A stretch of 64,000 bases of DNA from Symbiodinium natans (taxonomy: Eukaryota > Sar > Dinophyceae > Suessiales > Symbiodiniaceae): the NCBI GenBank assembly GCA_905221605.1, contig CAJNDS010002563.1, forward strand, positions 296,054-360,053. Direction: 5' to 3'. Positions within the stretch are counted from its first letter, which is position 1. Every line of letters starts with the position of its first letter. Made by a program: the position numbers and the translations under genes. The notes under the pieces are model-generated. The model was not told the origin of the DNA, made no database searches, and saw only the letters and a list, made by a program, of their open reading frames with translations. Of the stretch, positions 46,401-53,035 are shown piece by piece.

Positions 46401-47169
46401 CTGTGGCGTCGGAGATGGCTTGCGATCCTGCGCAGCGCCGCTCATCATCGGCTGGGTCATTAACATCCTGCTGGTACTGCCCATCGTCTACCCCGTGTTC
46501 CTTCGCATGCTGAAGTGTGCTCTTGCCGTCCGTTCAGAGTGGCTGCAGCTCATTTTGAGCGCTTTAAGTGGCATCGTCACCTTTTGCCACAGCTCCAACT
46601 GCCAGGGTGTTGCCTTCGTCCTGCCTACACTTGGTGTCCAAGATACTGCAACCCGCTGGGTTGGCTTCACCTTCTTGGCATTCCTCCTCTTGCAGATCAG
46701 CTGCCTCTTTGGAAATTCTGGCAGCTTTGGCGCCCATGTTGTGTGCGAGATTGGGGGTGTACAGGTCTTTTCAGAGGTTGGGTTGTCAGGGTACTTTGCG
46801 GCTTCAGGTTCGGACTTGGATTGGAGGTGGTTGCAGTGCATGTGGCGTAGGCGTAGGCGTGTGTGCGTGTGCGGGTGTGTGTGTGTGTGTAAGCTCTGAA
46901 GTGCCCCCGAACCCATTTAGACCCTAAACCCTAAACCCTAAACCTAAACCCTAAACCCTAAACCCTAAACCCTAAACCCTAAACCCTAAACCCTAAACCC
47001 TAAACCCTAAACCCTAAACCCTAAACCCTAAACCCTAAACCCTAAACCTAAACCCCAAACCCCATAAACCCTGAACCCTAAGTCGCAAGGCATCTTGCCG
47101 GCGCCCGCCGCAGCACCGGAGACTGGAAATGATGGTACCTACCGGCGGCTGCATACCGCAGACACCTGA
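36257..47169 (+). CDS. Gene B: TIR-like multi-pass membrane protein, tandem paralogue of gene A
   Basis: Composite entry. The same exon order and motifs as gene A are found from MDRLRRPESFDDVHAEGL to the TYRRLHTADT tail, about 4 kb downstream of gene A's end, same strand. Protein identity is high in the TIR-like and C-terminal membrane exons. Introns unique to B interrupt SL|WVDR, CKKK|LRN, CTVE|ADR, the S-P-E linker, HG|VSS and FW|SVS. Introns unique to A are absent. Most of the B-specific ones are inserted elements or telomeric arrays. One early exon region has an in-frame TGA (37066-37068) if read like gene A, so the 5' half may be decaying or its acceptor may lie just downstream. Confidence 0.72.
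36430..36477 (+). CDS. Possible gene B exon: KKEVTDQVVARVKEVKQW
   Basis: VKKEVTDQVVARVKEVKQW, a coiled-coil-like stretch after CTTGGAG. No counterpart was located in gene A. Confidence 0.35.
37059..37121 (+). CDS. Gene B exon: RILQNRGIIFAHGLEG
   Basis: Homologous to gene A KLCELQRILQSQGIVF. Read with the same phase, gene B has TGA where gene A has Cys. An acceptor at GAGCAG|AGG would skip it. Upstream TTTTCAACTT resembles duplicated segments at 33.68 and 33.86 kb. Confidence 0.5.
37425..37471. repeat. Poly(G) tract
   Basis: About 46 consecutive Gs between CCC and CCGGGGG in a gene B intron. Confidence 0.85.
37791..37898. mobile_element. TIR element, GGTAGCCCAGTGGTACCC family
   Basis: TTGGTAGCCCAGTGGTACCC at the left and GCTAATGGGCTACCAC at the right. 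Similar copies at 39966-40076 and 40323-40432. Confidence 0.75.
38196..38250 (+). CDS. Gene B exon: GLLGAGGFRPQKIPTKQE
   Basis: Homologue of 22136-22196 with the reading (V)GLLGAGGFRPQKIPTKQE. Ends next to a CCCTAAA array. Confidence 0.65.
38409..38523. mobile_element. CAGGGGTAGG element, target duplication AAAT
   Basis: CAGGGGTAGGTTAGA ... CCCCAAACCTACCCCAG flanked by AAAT on both sides (38405-38408 and 38524-38527). Confirms a 4 bp duplication for this family at a non-exonic site. Confidence 0.8.
39698..39770 (+). CDS. Gene B exon: VLEAGARIFDNTSCAEHV
   Basis: After CTTCAG the frame reads VLEAGARIFDNTSCAEHV NVP, homologous to 23419-23488, and is likewise sandwiched between telomeric arrays (39623-39675 and 39776-39860). 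Confidence 0.7.
39776..39862. repeat. Telomeric array (TTTAGGG)n
   Basis: About twelve perfect units at the 3' side of the VLEAGARIFD exon. Confidence 0.95.
39966..40076. mobile_element. TIR element, GGTAGCCC family
   Basis: CTTGGTGCCCGGTGG ... TTTCTGGGCCACCAAG, followed 250 bp later by another copy (40323-40432). Confidence 0.7.
41207..41329 (+). CDS. Gene B exon: VFVSHCWGSKRWAKYLAL (TIR-like box 1)
   Basis: After CCTTAG reads VFVSHCWGSKRWAKYLAL, CLYLNFTAARQDVGSFLK and IHP before a GTAGGG donor that begins a TTTAGGG-type array. Homologue of 23970. Confidence 0.72.
41478..41655 (+). CDS. Gene B exon: hydrophobic AVVCALGTWVAAVTVML
   Basis: After GCTAG reads AAVVCALGTWVAAVTVML, VFGGNFATSHRFNLLLLG and FVHALAAGTLVCDSKDL: one or two membrane helices. 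It is the empty-site counterpart of gene A's element intron at 24308-24420. Confidence 0.7.
41845..41950 (+). CDS. Gene B exon: membrane segment ending HRFRPISL
   Basis: EAIRSFSIVVYLPTAVFF then VVFFLGHHVLHRFRPISL. Homologous to 24899-25021. Ends at a GT donor supplied by the 4 bp duplication of the following element. Confidence 0.72.
41951..42067 (+). mobile_element. Intron formed by a CAGGGGTAGG element (gene B only), target duplication GTGG
   Basis: GTGG CAGGGGTAGGTTTGAGC ... CCAAACCTACCCCCAG GTGG. Splicing from the first GT to the terminal CAG restores TCG CT|G TGG GTG GAC CGG (S L W V D R), matching gene A's uninterrupted SLWVDR exactly. Confidence 0.85.
42068..42169 (+). CDS. Gene B exon: WVDRACVHQTDDELKRRQ (TIR-like box 2)
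   Basis: Reads (L)WVDRACVHQTDDELKRRQ then IQALPVFVARSSSML. Gene A splits this after WVDR. The donor here is GC (CTTGT|GCCACT), where gene A has GT. Confidence 0.8.
42191..42308. mobile_element. CTTGGAGG TIR element flanked by TA
   Basis: CTTGGAGGTTCATGGGTACTT ... GAACCTCCAAG, just 3' of the box 2 exon, in the intron. Confidence 0.8.
42817..42934. mobile_element. GGTCCATGTACCT-family TIR element
   Basis: Left end CCCTAAGGGGCACATGG (diverged), right end GGTACATGGACCCTTCGGG, with the conserved core CTTCCTATATAGGGACTTTG, immediately upstream of the WCxxEL exon. Confidence 0.7.
42951..43032 (+). CDS. Gene B exon: LWDDSYFQRLWCQLELAT (TIR-like WCxxEL box)
   Basis: After GTCGCAG reads LWDDSYFQRLWCQLELAT FAKYGGAAK. 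Near-identical to gene A. The GT donor (AAG|GTGCATAAACCC) is immediately followed by a CCCTAAA array absent from gene A's intron. Confidence 0.82.
43036..43143. repeat. Telomeric array starting 4 bp into an intron
   Basis: About fifteen CCCTAAA units between GTGCA and CATCCCTGCAGCAGCTG. The corresponding gene A intron reads GTGC TCCTTGCAGCAACTT, so the array is an insertion into an older shared intron. Confidence 0.9.
44356..44451 (+). CDS. Gene B exon: VQFQPLWLAPWLLSALAL
   Basis: After TTGCCAG reads VQFQPLWLAPWLLSALAL then DLAVATSWNIIFYW, one membrane helix, with GT donor. Its acceptor is the tail of a decayed CATGGGTTCCCC-type element. Confidence 0.8.
44573..44695. mobile_element. TIR element, CCGGGAGTAGG family
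   Basis: CAGGACCCGGGAGTAGG ... GTGCTCCCGGGGCCTAG, homologous to 26272-26392. Confidence 0.75.
44909..44972. repeat. Telomeric array within a segment that is empty at 26.49 kb
   Basis: CCCTAAA units between GTAAGGCCCAC and AAAAAATAGTTTC. The homologous segment at 26441-26545 (ATAAGGCAGCTG ... GATTTTTTAAG) has no array. Confidence 0.7.
45011..45060 (+). CDS. Gene B exon: ALGVLASIPWTYSCKK
   Basis: After GCCAAG reads ALGVLASIPWTYSCKK(K). Interrupted after CKKK by a 381 bp intron absent from gene A. Confidence 0.75.
45061..45441 (+). mobile_element. Composite intron (GC-AG) of elements and telomeric arrays, gene B only
   Basis: Begins GCTT CTTGGG ... and ends GCAAAG before GCTG, so the flanking 4-mers are GCTT/GCTG. 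Inside are a TTTAGGG array (45107-45210), remains of a GGTAGCCC-type element, a CTTCGAGG/CCTCCAAG element (about 45272-45362) flanked by TA, and a CCCTAAA array (45366-45432). Removal restores AAG AA|G CTG CGA as in gene A. Confidence 0.75.
45442..45524 (+). CDS. Gene B exon: LRNHALMLEQMAAFDCRA
   Basis: Reads (K)LRNHALMLEQMAAFDCRA AQCTVE. Gene A has its own intron after ALM instead. Ends GTGGAG|GC, inside a duplicated 15 bp segment. Confidence 0.8.
45525..45679 (+). repeat. Telomeric-repeat intron with 15 bp target duplication (gene B only)
   Basis: TGCACCGTGGAGGCG occurs perfectly at 45513-45527 and 45668-45682. Between the copies are 140 bp of CCCTAAA units (45528-45667). A GC donor in the first copy and an AG acceptor in the second remove the array and one repeat exactly, rejoining GTGGAG|GCGGAC. 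Gene A reads straight through here (GTGCACTCTGGATGCGGAC). Confidence 0.9.
45680..45732 (+). CDS. Gene B exon: ADRILVELQVRQLFSSP
   Basis: Reads ADRILVELQVRQLFSSPE, homologous to gene A ADRTLVELHVRQLFGPTD. Ends before an inserted element. Confidence 0.78.
45733..45896 (+). mobile_element. Intron formed by a GGTAGCCC element carrying a telomeric array, target duplication GAAG
   Basis: GAAG CCTGGTTGCCCAGTGG ... CACTGGGCTACCAAG GAAG. A TTTAGGG array (about 45783-45825) sits in the middle. A GA-AG splice restores the pre-insertion frame (P E K E D E A). A GC donor three bases later would also stay in frame with one extra Lys. Confidence 0.78.
45897..45969 (+). CDS. Gene B exon: KEDEADLTSSSHPLSPRS
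   Basis: Reads KEDEADLTSSSHPLSPRS LPSVHG, the acidic/serine linker, matching gene A ...ASAVSIPSVTN in position. Confidence 0.7.
45970..46117 (+). mobile_element. Intron formed by a CAGGGGTAGG-family element with internal telomeric array, target duplication GTCA
   Basis: GTCA CATGGGTAGGTTTGAAC ... CCCAAGCCTACCCCAG GTCA. A four-unit TTTAGGG array lies inside (46005-46031), bordered by TTTAA. A GT-AG splice joins V H G to V S S C D S, in register with gene A. Confidence 0.85.
46118..46263 (+). CDS. Gene B exon: DFNAFIRGPLRSTVLESV
   Basis: VSSCDSRALDDFNAFIRG, PLRSTVLESVGGEMHVPY, GMCLSASLPMIFW: homologous to gene A RSLDAFNAYIRGPLQAAV. Confidence 0.82.
46264..46370 (+). other. Intron, 107 bp (gene B only), no visible TIR
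   Basis: GTCTCTAGG ... GTGCAG between TTC TG and GTCTGTTTCG. Gene A is uninterrupted (MFSVADIV). The 5 bp GGTCT recurs at both borders, suggesting an insertion whose inverted repeats have decayed or never existed. Confidence 0.75.
46371..46720 (+). CDS. Gene B C-terminal membrane exon
   Basis: SVSDILQYCHCGVGDGL, then IIGWVINILLVLPIVYPVF, LRMLKCALAVRSEWLQLI and TFLAFLLLQISCLF: membrane helices parallel to gene A. A GC donor at 46721 (TCTG|GCAGC) matches gene A's at 31383. The longer open frame to 46899 runs into an intron and a (GT)n tract. Confidence 0.82.
46721..47089. other. Last intron of gene B with (GT)n and telomeric array
   Basis: Holds a GT-rich tract (46858-46890) and about 130 bp of CCCTAAA units (46921-47050). 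Gene A's equivalent intron has TIR elements instead. Confidence 0.8.
47090..47169 (+). CDS. Gene B final exon: tail TYRRLHTADT stop
   Basis: After CGCAAG reads (G)ILPAPAAAPETGNDG then TYRRLHTADT and TGA, parallel to gene A's last exon in length, frame and stop. Confidence 0.75.
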
Positions 47170-47703
47170 GCGGAGGAGCTTCTTCGCCTGTTTGGACTTC
47201 GACACGCCGAAACCCGAATGAAGCTTAAAGCCCCTGAACTCTACGATGCTATGAAAAGATGTCTTTAGGAGGTTCATTGGTAGTTATAAGTCGGGTTATA
47301 AGTTGGGCAACGATAATTATGACTTAATACCCTAAACCCTAAACCCTAAACCCTAAACCCTAAACCCTAAACGTCACCTCGCACAAATATCGACACCGAT
47401 GCTTCAAGTCTCCGCTTACGCCTTGAGGGATCCGTAGGGCTGAGCCCTAAACCCTAAACCCTACACCCTAAACCCTAAACCCTACACCCTAAACCCTAAA
47501 CCCTAAACCCTAAACCCCAAACCCTATCAGGACGGTGCAACGTTAGAATCGCACTGTTTCTGGATTTTCCTTCGGACAGGTGCGCGTGCGCGTGCGCGTG
47601 CGCGTGCGCGTGCGCGTGCGCGTGCGCGTGCGCGTGCGCGTGCGCGTGCGCGTGCGCGTGCGCGTGCGCGTGCGCGTTCGCGTGCGCGTGCGCGTGCGCG
47701 TGT

Positions 47704-47736
<33 letters not shown>

Positions 47737-50080
47737 GTTTTCATCAAAGTGCGGTTAAATCCCAAATGAACACTGTAACATGACATGTGCAGAAAGGGCT
47801 GTTGGTTGCTTATAGGACGGAGTACTGCTATAGTCTTGGTAGCTTGTTATTGCTGTGTTTTTGTTGTTTTTTGGTTCACATGTAAAATTCATGGCTCTAA
47901 GGGTATAGATTTTCCTGTCAGGATGGTGACAAATCAGCGGCGACCATCCTCGCTGATGGAAGAGAATTGTGGCTCCGATGAATCTACGCCGGTGAGCAGG
48001 TGTGCGTTCACGGGTATAGGGTTTAGGGGTTAGGGTGTATAGGGCTTGGGGCTACCCATGGCATTTGCTATCTCCAAGTTTCACCTCGGCTTAAGAGCTA
48101 CTTGCAGCGTGCCTGTCTTTTCCCTGTTGCAGCGTGCCTGTCTTTTCCCTGTCAAAAGCAGGGCTCAAAGTTTTCAAGGGGGCGTTGGACGGGACGTTTA
48201 AGCCATGTCAGATCTCGGCGGCGAAAAGTCTCAAGTACTTGGTTCAGCGGGGCATTGCGGAGGGCGACATAGGGGACCAATAAGCCGGAATTATGCGGCC
48301 CCTGAAATTCAGGGTAGCCTTTGCGCGTCCCGCCTCGGCCGGGGGCCTGCCTAGTAGCAAGGCAACCCAAACAGGAGAGCGCGGGGGGGGCTGTTCTAGG
48401 GAGCCGTCGTGCAATCATTCTCTTTTGGGGCTTCTGGCAGTGGGGAAGGGGATGCAGAAGGAACCTGATGGCCGATGGTCCTGATGCATCCTAGGTAGGA
48501 TAAGGGGGACCCTTAAAAGGGAACCCCTTCTTAACCCTCTTCTGGCTCTCTTCAACAGGGACCTTATTCAGAGGGTCTATATCCCCAAAAGTCCCCCTAA
48601 TCCTATCCCCTAGTGCTTGTCCGTTTGCGGATACCTGTCGGCAAGGGGAGTGTACCTGCTTTACTGCCTGACACCTACGGCCCGAGGCCCAACGGATTTG
48701 AAACCCGAAGCCCGCCATCCGACACACTCCTACACCCAAAGCCGACCAACTGCTTGAATTTCGGGTCAGAGGGGCAGCTGGGGCCGGGGCTACTTGATGT
48801 CTGTGCGGTAGGTCCGGTACATGTCCCCCTGGTATACCTGTACATTGTACTTGTACTCGGGCTACTTCAGGGACTTGCAGCGTAGGTTGCAGTGCAGCCC
48901 AGCTAAGCCCCAATCCCAAGACCCCTGAGAGCTTTCTTCGTGGCCTTCAGAACCTTGCATCCGGCACCCGTGGCAGCCCCCAAAAGTGTGCAAAATGCGC
49001 AGGGGTTTATAGGATTTAAGGTGTCAAGGGTTTGTAGGATTTGGGTGCTGAGGGGTGCATAGGGTTTTGGATAGAGTTTGTAGGGTTTAGGGGTTCTGGG
49101 GTCTAGGCTTTAAGGCTAGTTGAGGGCTTGGGACACCAAGTCATCACTGCCAACCCTAAACCCTAAACACGAAACCCAAAACCCTAAGCCCTAACTCACG
49201 CTCTCCAGTTCCCGATGCTGCTGCCGTTGGCTCGAGCTGCCCAACGCCTACCCAGTGCCTCGCAAGGCCTATCCCTAGTGGCCGCGAGTGGGTAAATAAA
49301 TAGATACAAGTATAAATATAAGCATAAATATGAAGAATCAAATATGTCTATATAAACAATATATATATATATATTTCACATCGTTTCTTGACACAAATAG
49401 CAAACAAGTAAACAAAAAAGGTCCTCTGAGTGCCGGCTATTCATTTCAGGCGACTATTTCCCAAGATGCCCCTATACAACCCCGATATGATTGTGCGCTC
49501 ATCTTTGTTCAGCTTGATGTGTGCAGACCTAGCAGCTGGACCCTAGATGCCGGGCTTTACAGGGCCTTACATCGTCAGTATCTAAGTCAGACGAGAGGAT
49601 ACTGTGGGATGTGTGCTTCAGAGGAGTCTTTTCCGAAGCTGTCGGACTTCGGCCGAAACCCCAAACCCTAAACCCTTAACCCTAAGCCCTAAGCCCTAAG
49701 CCCTAAACCCTAAACCCTACATCCTACACCCTACACCCTACACCCTACACCCTACACGCTAAACCCAACCCCAAACCCCCAAAACCTTCAAACCCCAACC
49801 TGAAGCGGCTGCTCTGGTTTCAAAAACGCAGCGAGAGGTCTTCAGTCGATTTGGCACGTGGTTTCAGAATGTAATGGGGTTGGCGGCCCTGGAGCTGGAA
49901 GGGCTTAGGGTTTGGGGTTTAGGGTGGCTTGTTCAAAGGTTCAGGACCTACAGTTAGCGTTTAGGGTTGAGGAGTGTGAGGGGCCTAAGGGTTACCTCAC
50001 GCCCCTAAAGTCAAAAAAAACACAAACCCCACACGGTTTGGAGGGGCTCATGGCCTCTCACTTCTGACTAGCGTGAGCAG
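47170..50080. other. Intergenic stretch with microsatellites and telomeric arrays
   Basis: Arrays at 47331-47372 and 47443-47526; (GCGCGT)n at 47580-47735; a 25 bp perfect tandem duplication at 48102-48151; TA-rich tracts at 49300-49375; an array of CCCTAAA/CCCTACA at 49665-49760. An ORF at 48613-48885 has a hydrophobic C-terminal end (LVYLYIVLVLGLLQGL) but nothing I can assign. Confidence 0.5.
47580..47735. repeat. (TGCGCG)n microsatellite followed by (TG)n
   Basis: About 120 bp of alternating purine-pyrimidine GTGCGC units, then (GT)n. The track translates as Val-Arg repeats, which is not evidence of a gene. The alternation could favour Z-DNA. Confidence 0.9.
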
Positions 50081-50126
50081 GTCCCTCACCTCCTCCTCGA
50101 AATGACAGAGAAGGAGCTCACCAAAG
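50081..50126 (+). CDS. Probable exon: VPHLLLEMTEKELTK
   Basis: Between GAGCAG and a GTGGGTTTAG donor that opens a TTTAGGG array. VPHLLLEMTEKELTK is helical and protein-like. Possibly one gene with 50350 and 50953. Unassigned. Confidence 0.45.
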
Positions 50127-50129
50127 GTG

Positions 50130-50208
50130 GGTTTAGGGTTTAGGGTTTAGGGTTTAGGGTTTAGGGTTTAGGGTTTAGGGTTTAGGGTTTAGGGTTTAGG
50201 GTTTGGGG
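50130..50208. repeat. Telomeric array (TTTAGGG)n
   Basis: Eleven near-perfect units beginning at the donor of the preceding exon. Confidence 0.95.
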
Positions 50209-50349
50209 TGAATTGGGCGTTTAGGTCTTTGGGGTTGGGGTTTTTGGGTTAGTGCTGTAGGCTGGCTCCTTGACTACTTCGTTGGGGACTTATTAGGTCC
50301 CTTGCTGATGTTTCTATATTCTTGGCCTACTGCGCTATTCGCCTAACAT

Positions 50350-50424
50350 CTGATGCCGACCGGCAGACCAAGATAACCCTCAACCGAGTTGAGAAGCAGA
50401 TGTCGCAAGCAAATGTTGCAAGCT
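50350..50424 (+). CDS. Possible exon: DADRQTKITLNRVEKQMS
   Basis: DADRQTKITLNRVEKQMS QANVA, coiled-coil-like. The boundaries are not defined. Confidence 0.4.
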
Positions 50425-50859
50425 AATGTTGACTAGGTGTCGAAGTGCCCTGCATCCTTAGCCGCGCCTCCTGAAACCCGAAACCCTGGAAAGCAGCCAG
50501 GGTTTTGGTTTCAGCTGCCTTTTTGATGGAGGTTGATCCGAAATCCGTTGGCCTCTTTGGGGTCTCGGTTGTCTAGATGTTCCTGAAGGGTTTAGAGGCT
50601 TAGGGTTTGAGATTTACGGCTGAGAGCTCAGGGTCGGTACCTCATGCTGCATCCCCACCCCCAAGCCCTAAGACCCGAAACTCCGAACCCTAAACCCCCC
50701 TGAGCCCTATAAACCCCTAACCTCCCCCCTAAGCCTTAAACCTTAAACCCTAAACCCTACAAAAAAAAAAAAAACACCGACCCGACACCCTAAACCCAAA
50801 ACCCCCTAAGCCCTCGGACCCTCAGACCCTGAGACCCGCTAAGCCCCGGAAAGCCCCGC

Positions 50860-50971
50860 GTCCAAGTGCCAAGCGCATCTTGGAACCCTAAACCTTAAAC
50901 CCTAAACCCTAAACCCTAAACCCTAAACCCTACACCCTAAACCCATGTCCAGGTGCCAAGCGGATCTTAGA
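50860..50971 (+). repeat. Telomeric array between 25 bp direct repeats (exon duplication)
   Basis: GTCCA(A/G)GTGCCAAGCG then (C/G)ATCTT(G/A)GA is present at 50860-50884 and 50947-50971, either side of CCCTAAA units (50885-50946). A GT donor in the first copy (CCAA|GTGCC) and a CAG acceptor in the second (CCAG|GTGCC) restore one copy. Confidence 0.82.
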
Positions 50972-51021
50972 TGAAGCTGAGGAGCCGCCCTGGCGCCGAT
51001 TGACTCTCTCAAAGAGCCTAA
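50953..51021 (+). CDS. Probable exon: AKRILDEAEEPPWRRLTL
   Basis: Reads AKRILDEAEEPPWRRLTL SKS after CCAG. Its first residues AKRIL are duplicated at the end of the preceding exon across the telomeric insert. Family unknown. Confidence 0.5.
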
Positions 51022-52987
51022 AGCCCTCAGGGCTTCGGTTTGAGGGTTTAGGGTTTTGGGCTTAAGGTTTAGGGTTTAGGGTTTAGTGCTTAGGGCTTAG
51101 GGTTTTGGGCTTAGGGTTTAGGGTTTAGGGTTTAGGGTGGCTTTAGGTTGCAGGGTTTCGTGGGTTTACAGGAATCCTACACCCTGAGAAGCCCGAAACC
51201 CTGAACCCGAAAGCCTCGCCTTCCCCTCCCTAAAATCCCAAAAGCCTTGTGAAGCCCTAAACCCTAAACCCTAAACCCTAAACCCTAAACCCTAAACCCT
51301 AAACCCTAAACCCTAAGCCCCCCACAAAACCTCTTGCTGGTTGGCAGGGGGGGTCTGGTTTGCATGGACCAAGTGAGTGCAGGGTTCCGGGTCGGTGGGC
51401 ATCAGTGCTTCCATTGGTTAAGGATTGGCTTAGCTTAGCCAATCGTGGACCTGTAGACACGCCCCAAAACCCAAAACCCTTAACCCTGGTAATCTGGTTT
51501 AGGATTTAGGGCTTAAAGTCCTATAAGCCTTATCGGGCCCTAAATCCTAAACCCTAAAGCTACAAACCCTCAACCCTACATCTGAAGCTACAAGCCCCTG
51601 ATGATCGCCAGACACCTGAACTTCCATTGCGCAGCCAGGAACACCTGTGGATTCGCATCTTTCTTCATTCTCGACCAAGACGGCACCTGCATGCAAGTTT
51701 TTCAGGTCCTGAGGCTTTAGGGTTTGGGATTTGTGTGGCCCCAAAACCCTGAAGTCTTAAAGCCTGGAACCCTAACGCCGTAAAACACCCTCAAGCCCTA
51801 AACCTAACCCCTATTCCCAAAACCCTCAACCCTAAGCCGTAAACCCTAACCACTCAGCAGGGTCCGGGTCTGCGAGTTGAAGTCGAGGTGGCTGGTTTGG
51901 TTTTGTAGTGTTCAGGGCTTAGGGTATAGGGCTTTGGGTTTAGGGTATAGGGCTTAAGGTTTAAGTAGGATGACACCCCTTCGAATCTTTTCAGTGGTGT
52001 GGTCAGTCTTTACGCCCATGTGTTAGAGAAGTGACCATGTAGGTTCACTACTATTGATCGTTTTTGGTTTTAAATTTATGATTGCCGTTGTTCTGACGAG
52101 GGTTGTCTGGGCGGGAGGCGGGTTGGGGGATGGTTTAGGGTTTAGGGTGGAGTTTCGGTTAAAGCCCGAAGACATGTTGGCCAGGCTATGGCAAGAAGAC
52201 GAAGGGCTCCTCTGTGGAGGTGATCCAAAACGGGGAAGGGTCTAGGGTTTGGGGTTTGGGGTTTAGGGGTTTAGGGTTTAGGGTTTAGCACTCAGGGCTC
52301 ATATAAGGCTTTATGTTACTGCTACTTGCATTGGTGAGTCACATGGTGAGTGCATTTAGGGTTCCTCATAAACATTGGTGAGTGTAGATAGTTGGTGTCC
52401 GCTTGGGCATACTGGTAACAAAACCCATACTTCATTTCGGCTTCAAGGGCACGCGGTGGTCGTTTTTGCTTTCTTGGGGGCTTCAGTGTGCTTTCGTCAC
52501 CAGGAAAAAAACCCAAACCCAACACCCTAAAACCCTGAAACCCTCAAAACCCTAACACCTTAAACCCTAAACCCTAAACCGCCCTGTCTGACCTGGGTCA
52601 AGCTCAGGTGCTGCGGTACAATCTTTAGGGGTCTATCTTTGCGGGCTGTAAAGAGGTCTTCGGCTTTTTGTACCTTTCAAGACTCTCTAAGGGGGAAACA
52701 CACCAACAAAAAAACATCGCCAGGGCTAAACATCATACGTCATACGGTAATAGCTCAAAGAATCTACACATGGCATATGGCCTGGGATCATTCAGCACCT
52801 TAACCGACCCTACACGCTCCCTAAAGCCTAAACCCCAAACCCCAAACCCCAAACCCTAAACCCTAAACCCTAAACCCTAAATCGCGGGGATCATGGTGCT
52901 GGGGCAGGTGCCTTGGCATCTGATGAGCACCGACGGCCGACTCCTGAAGACTTGACTTCATTCGCTTCTCTGCACCACACACCGAAG

Positions 52988-53035
<48 letters not shown>

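Noticed and set aside
46488-46916. Minus-strand ORF of 142 codons
   Set aside because: Antisense to the conserved gene B membrane exon.
47496-47786. His/Ala and Val/Arg repeat ORFs
   Set aside because: Direct translation of the (GCGCGT)n microsatellite.
48491-48919. 142-codon minus-strand ORF
   Set aside because: No motif. The + strand is also open here and neither frame has support.
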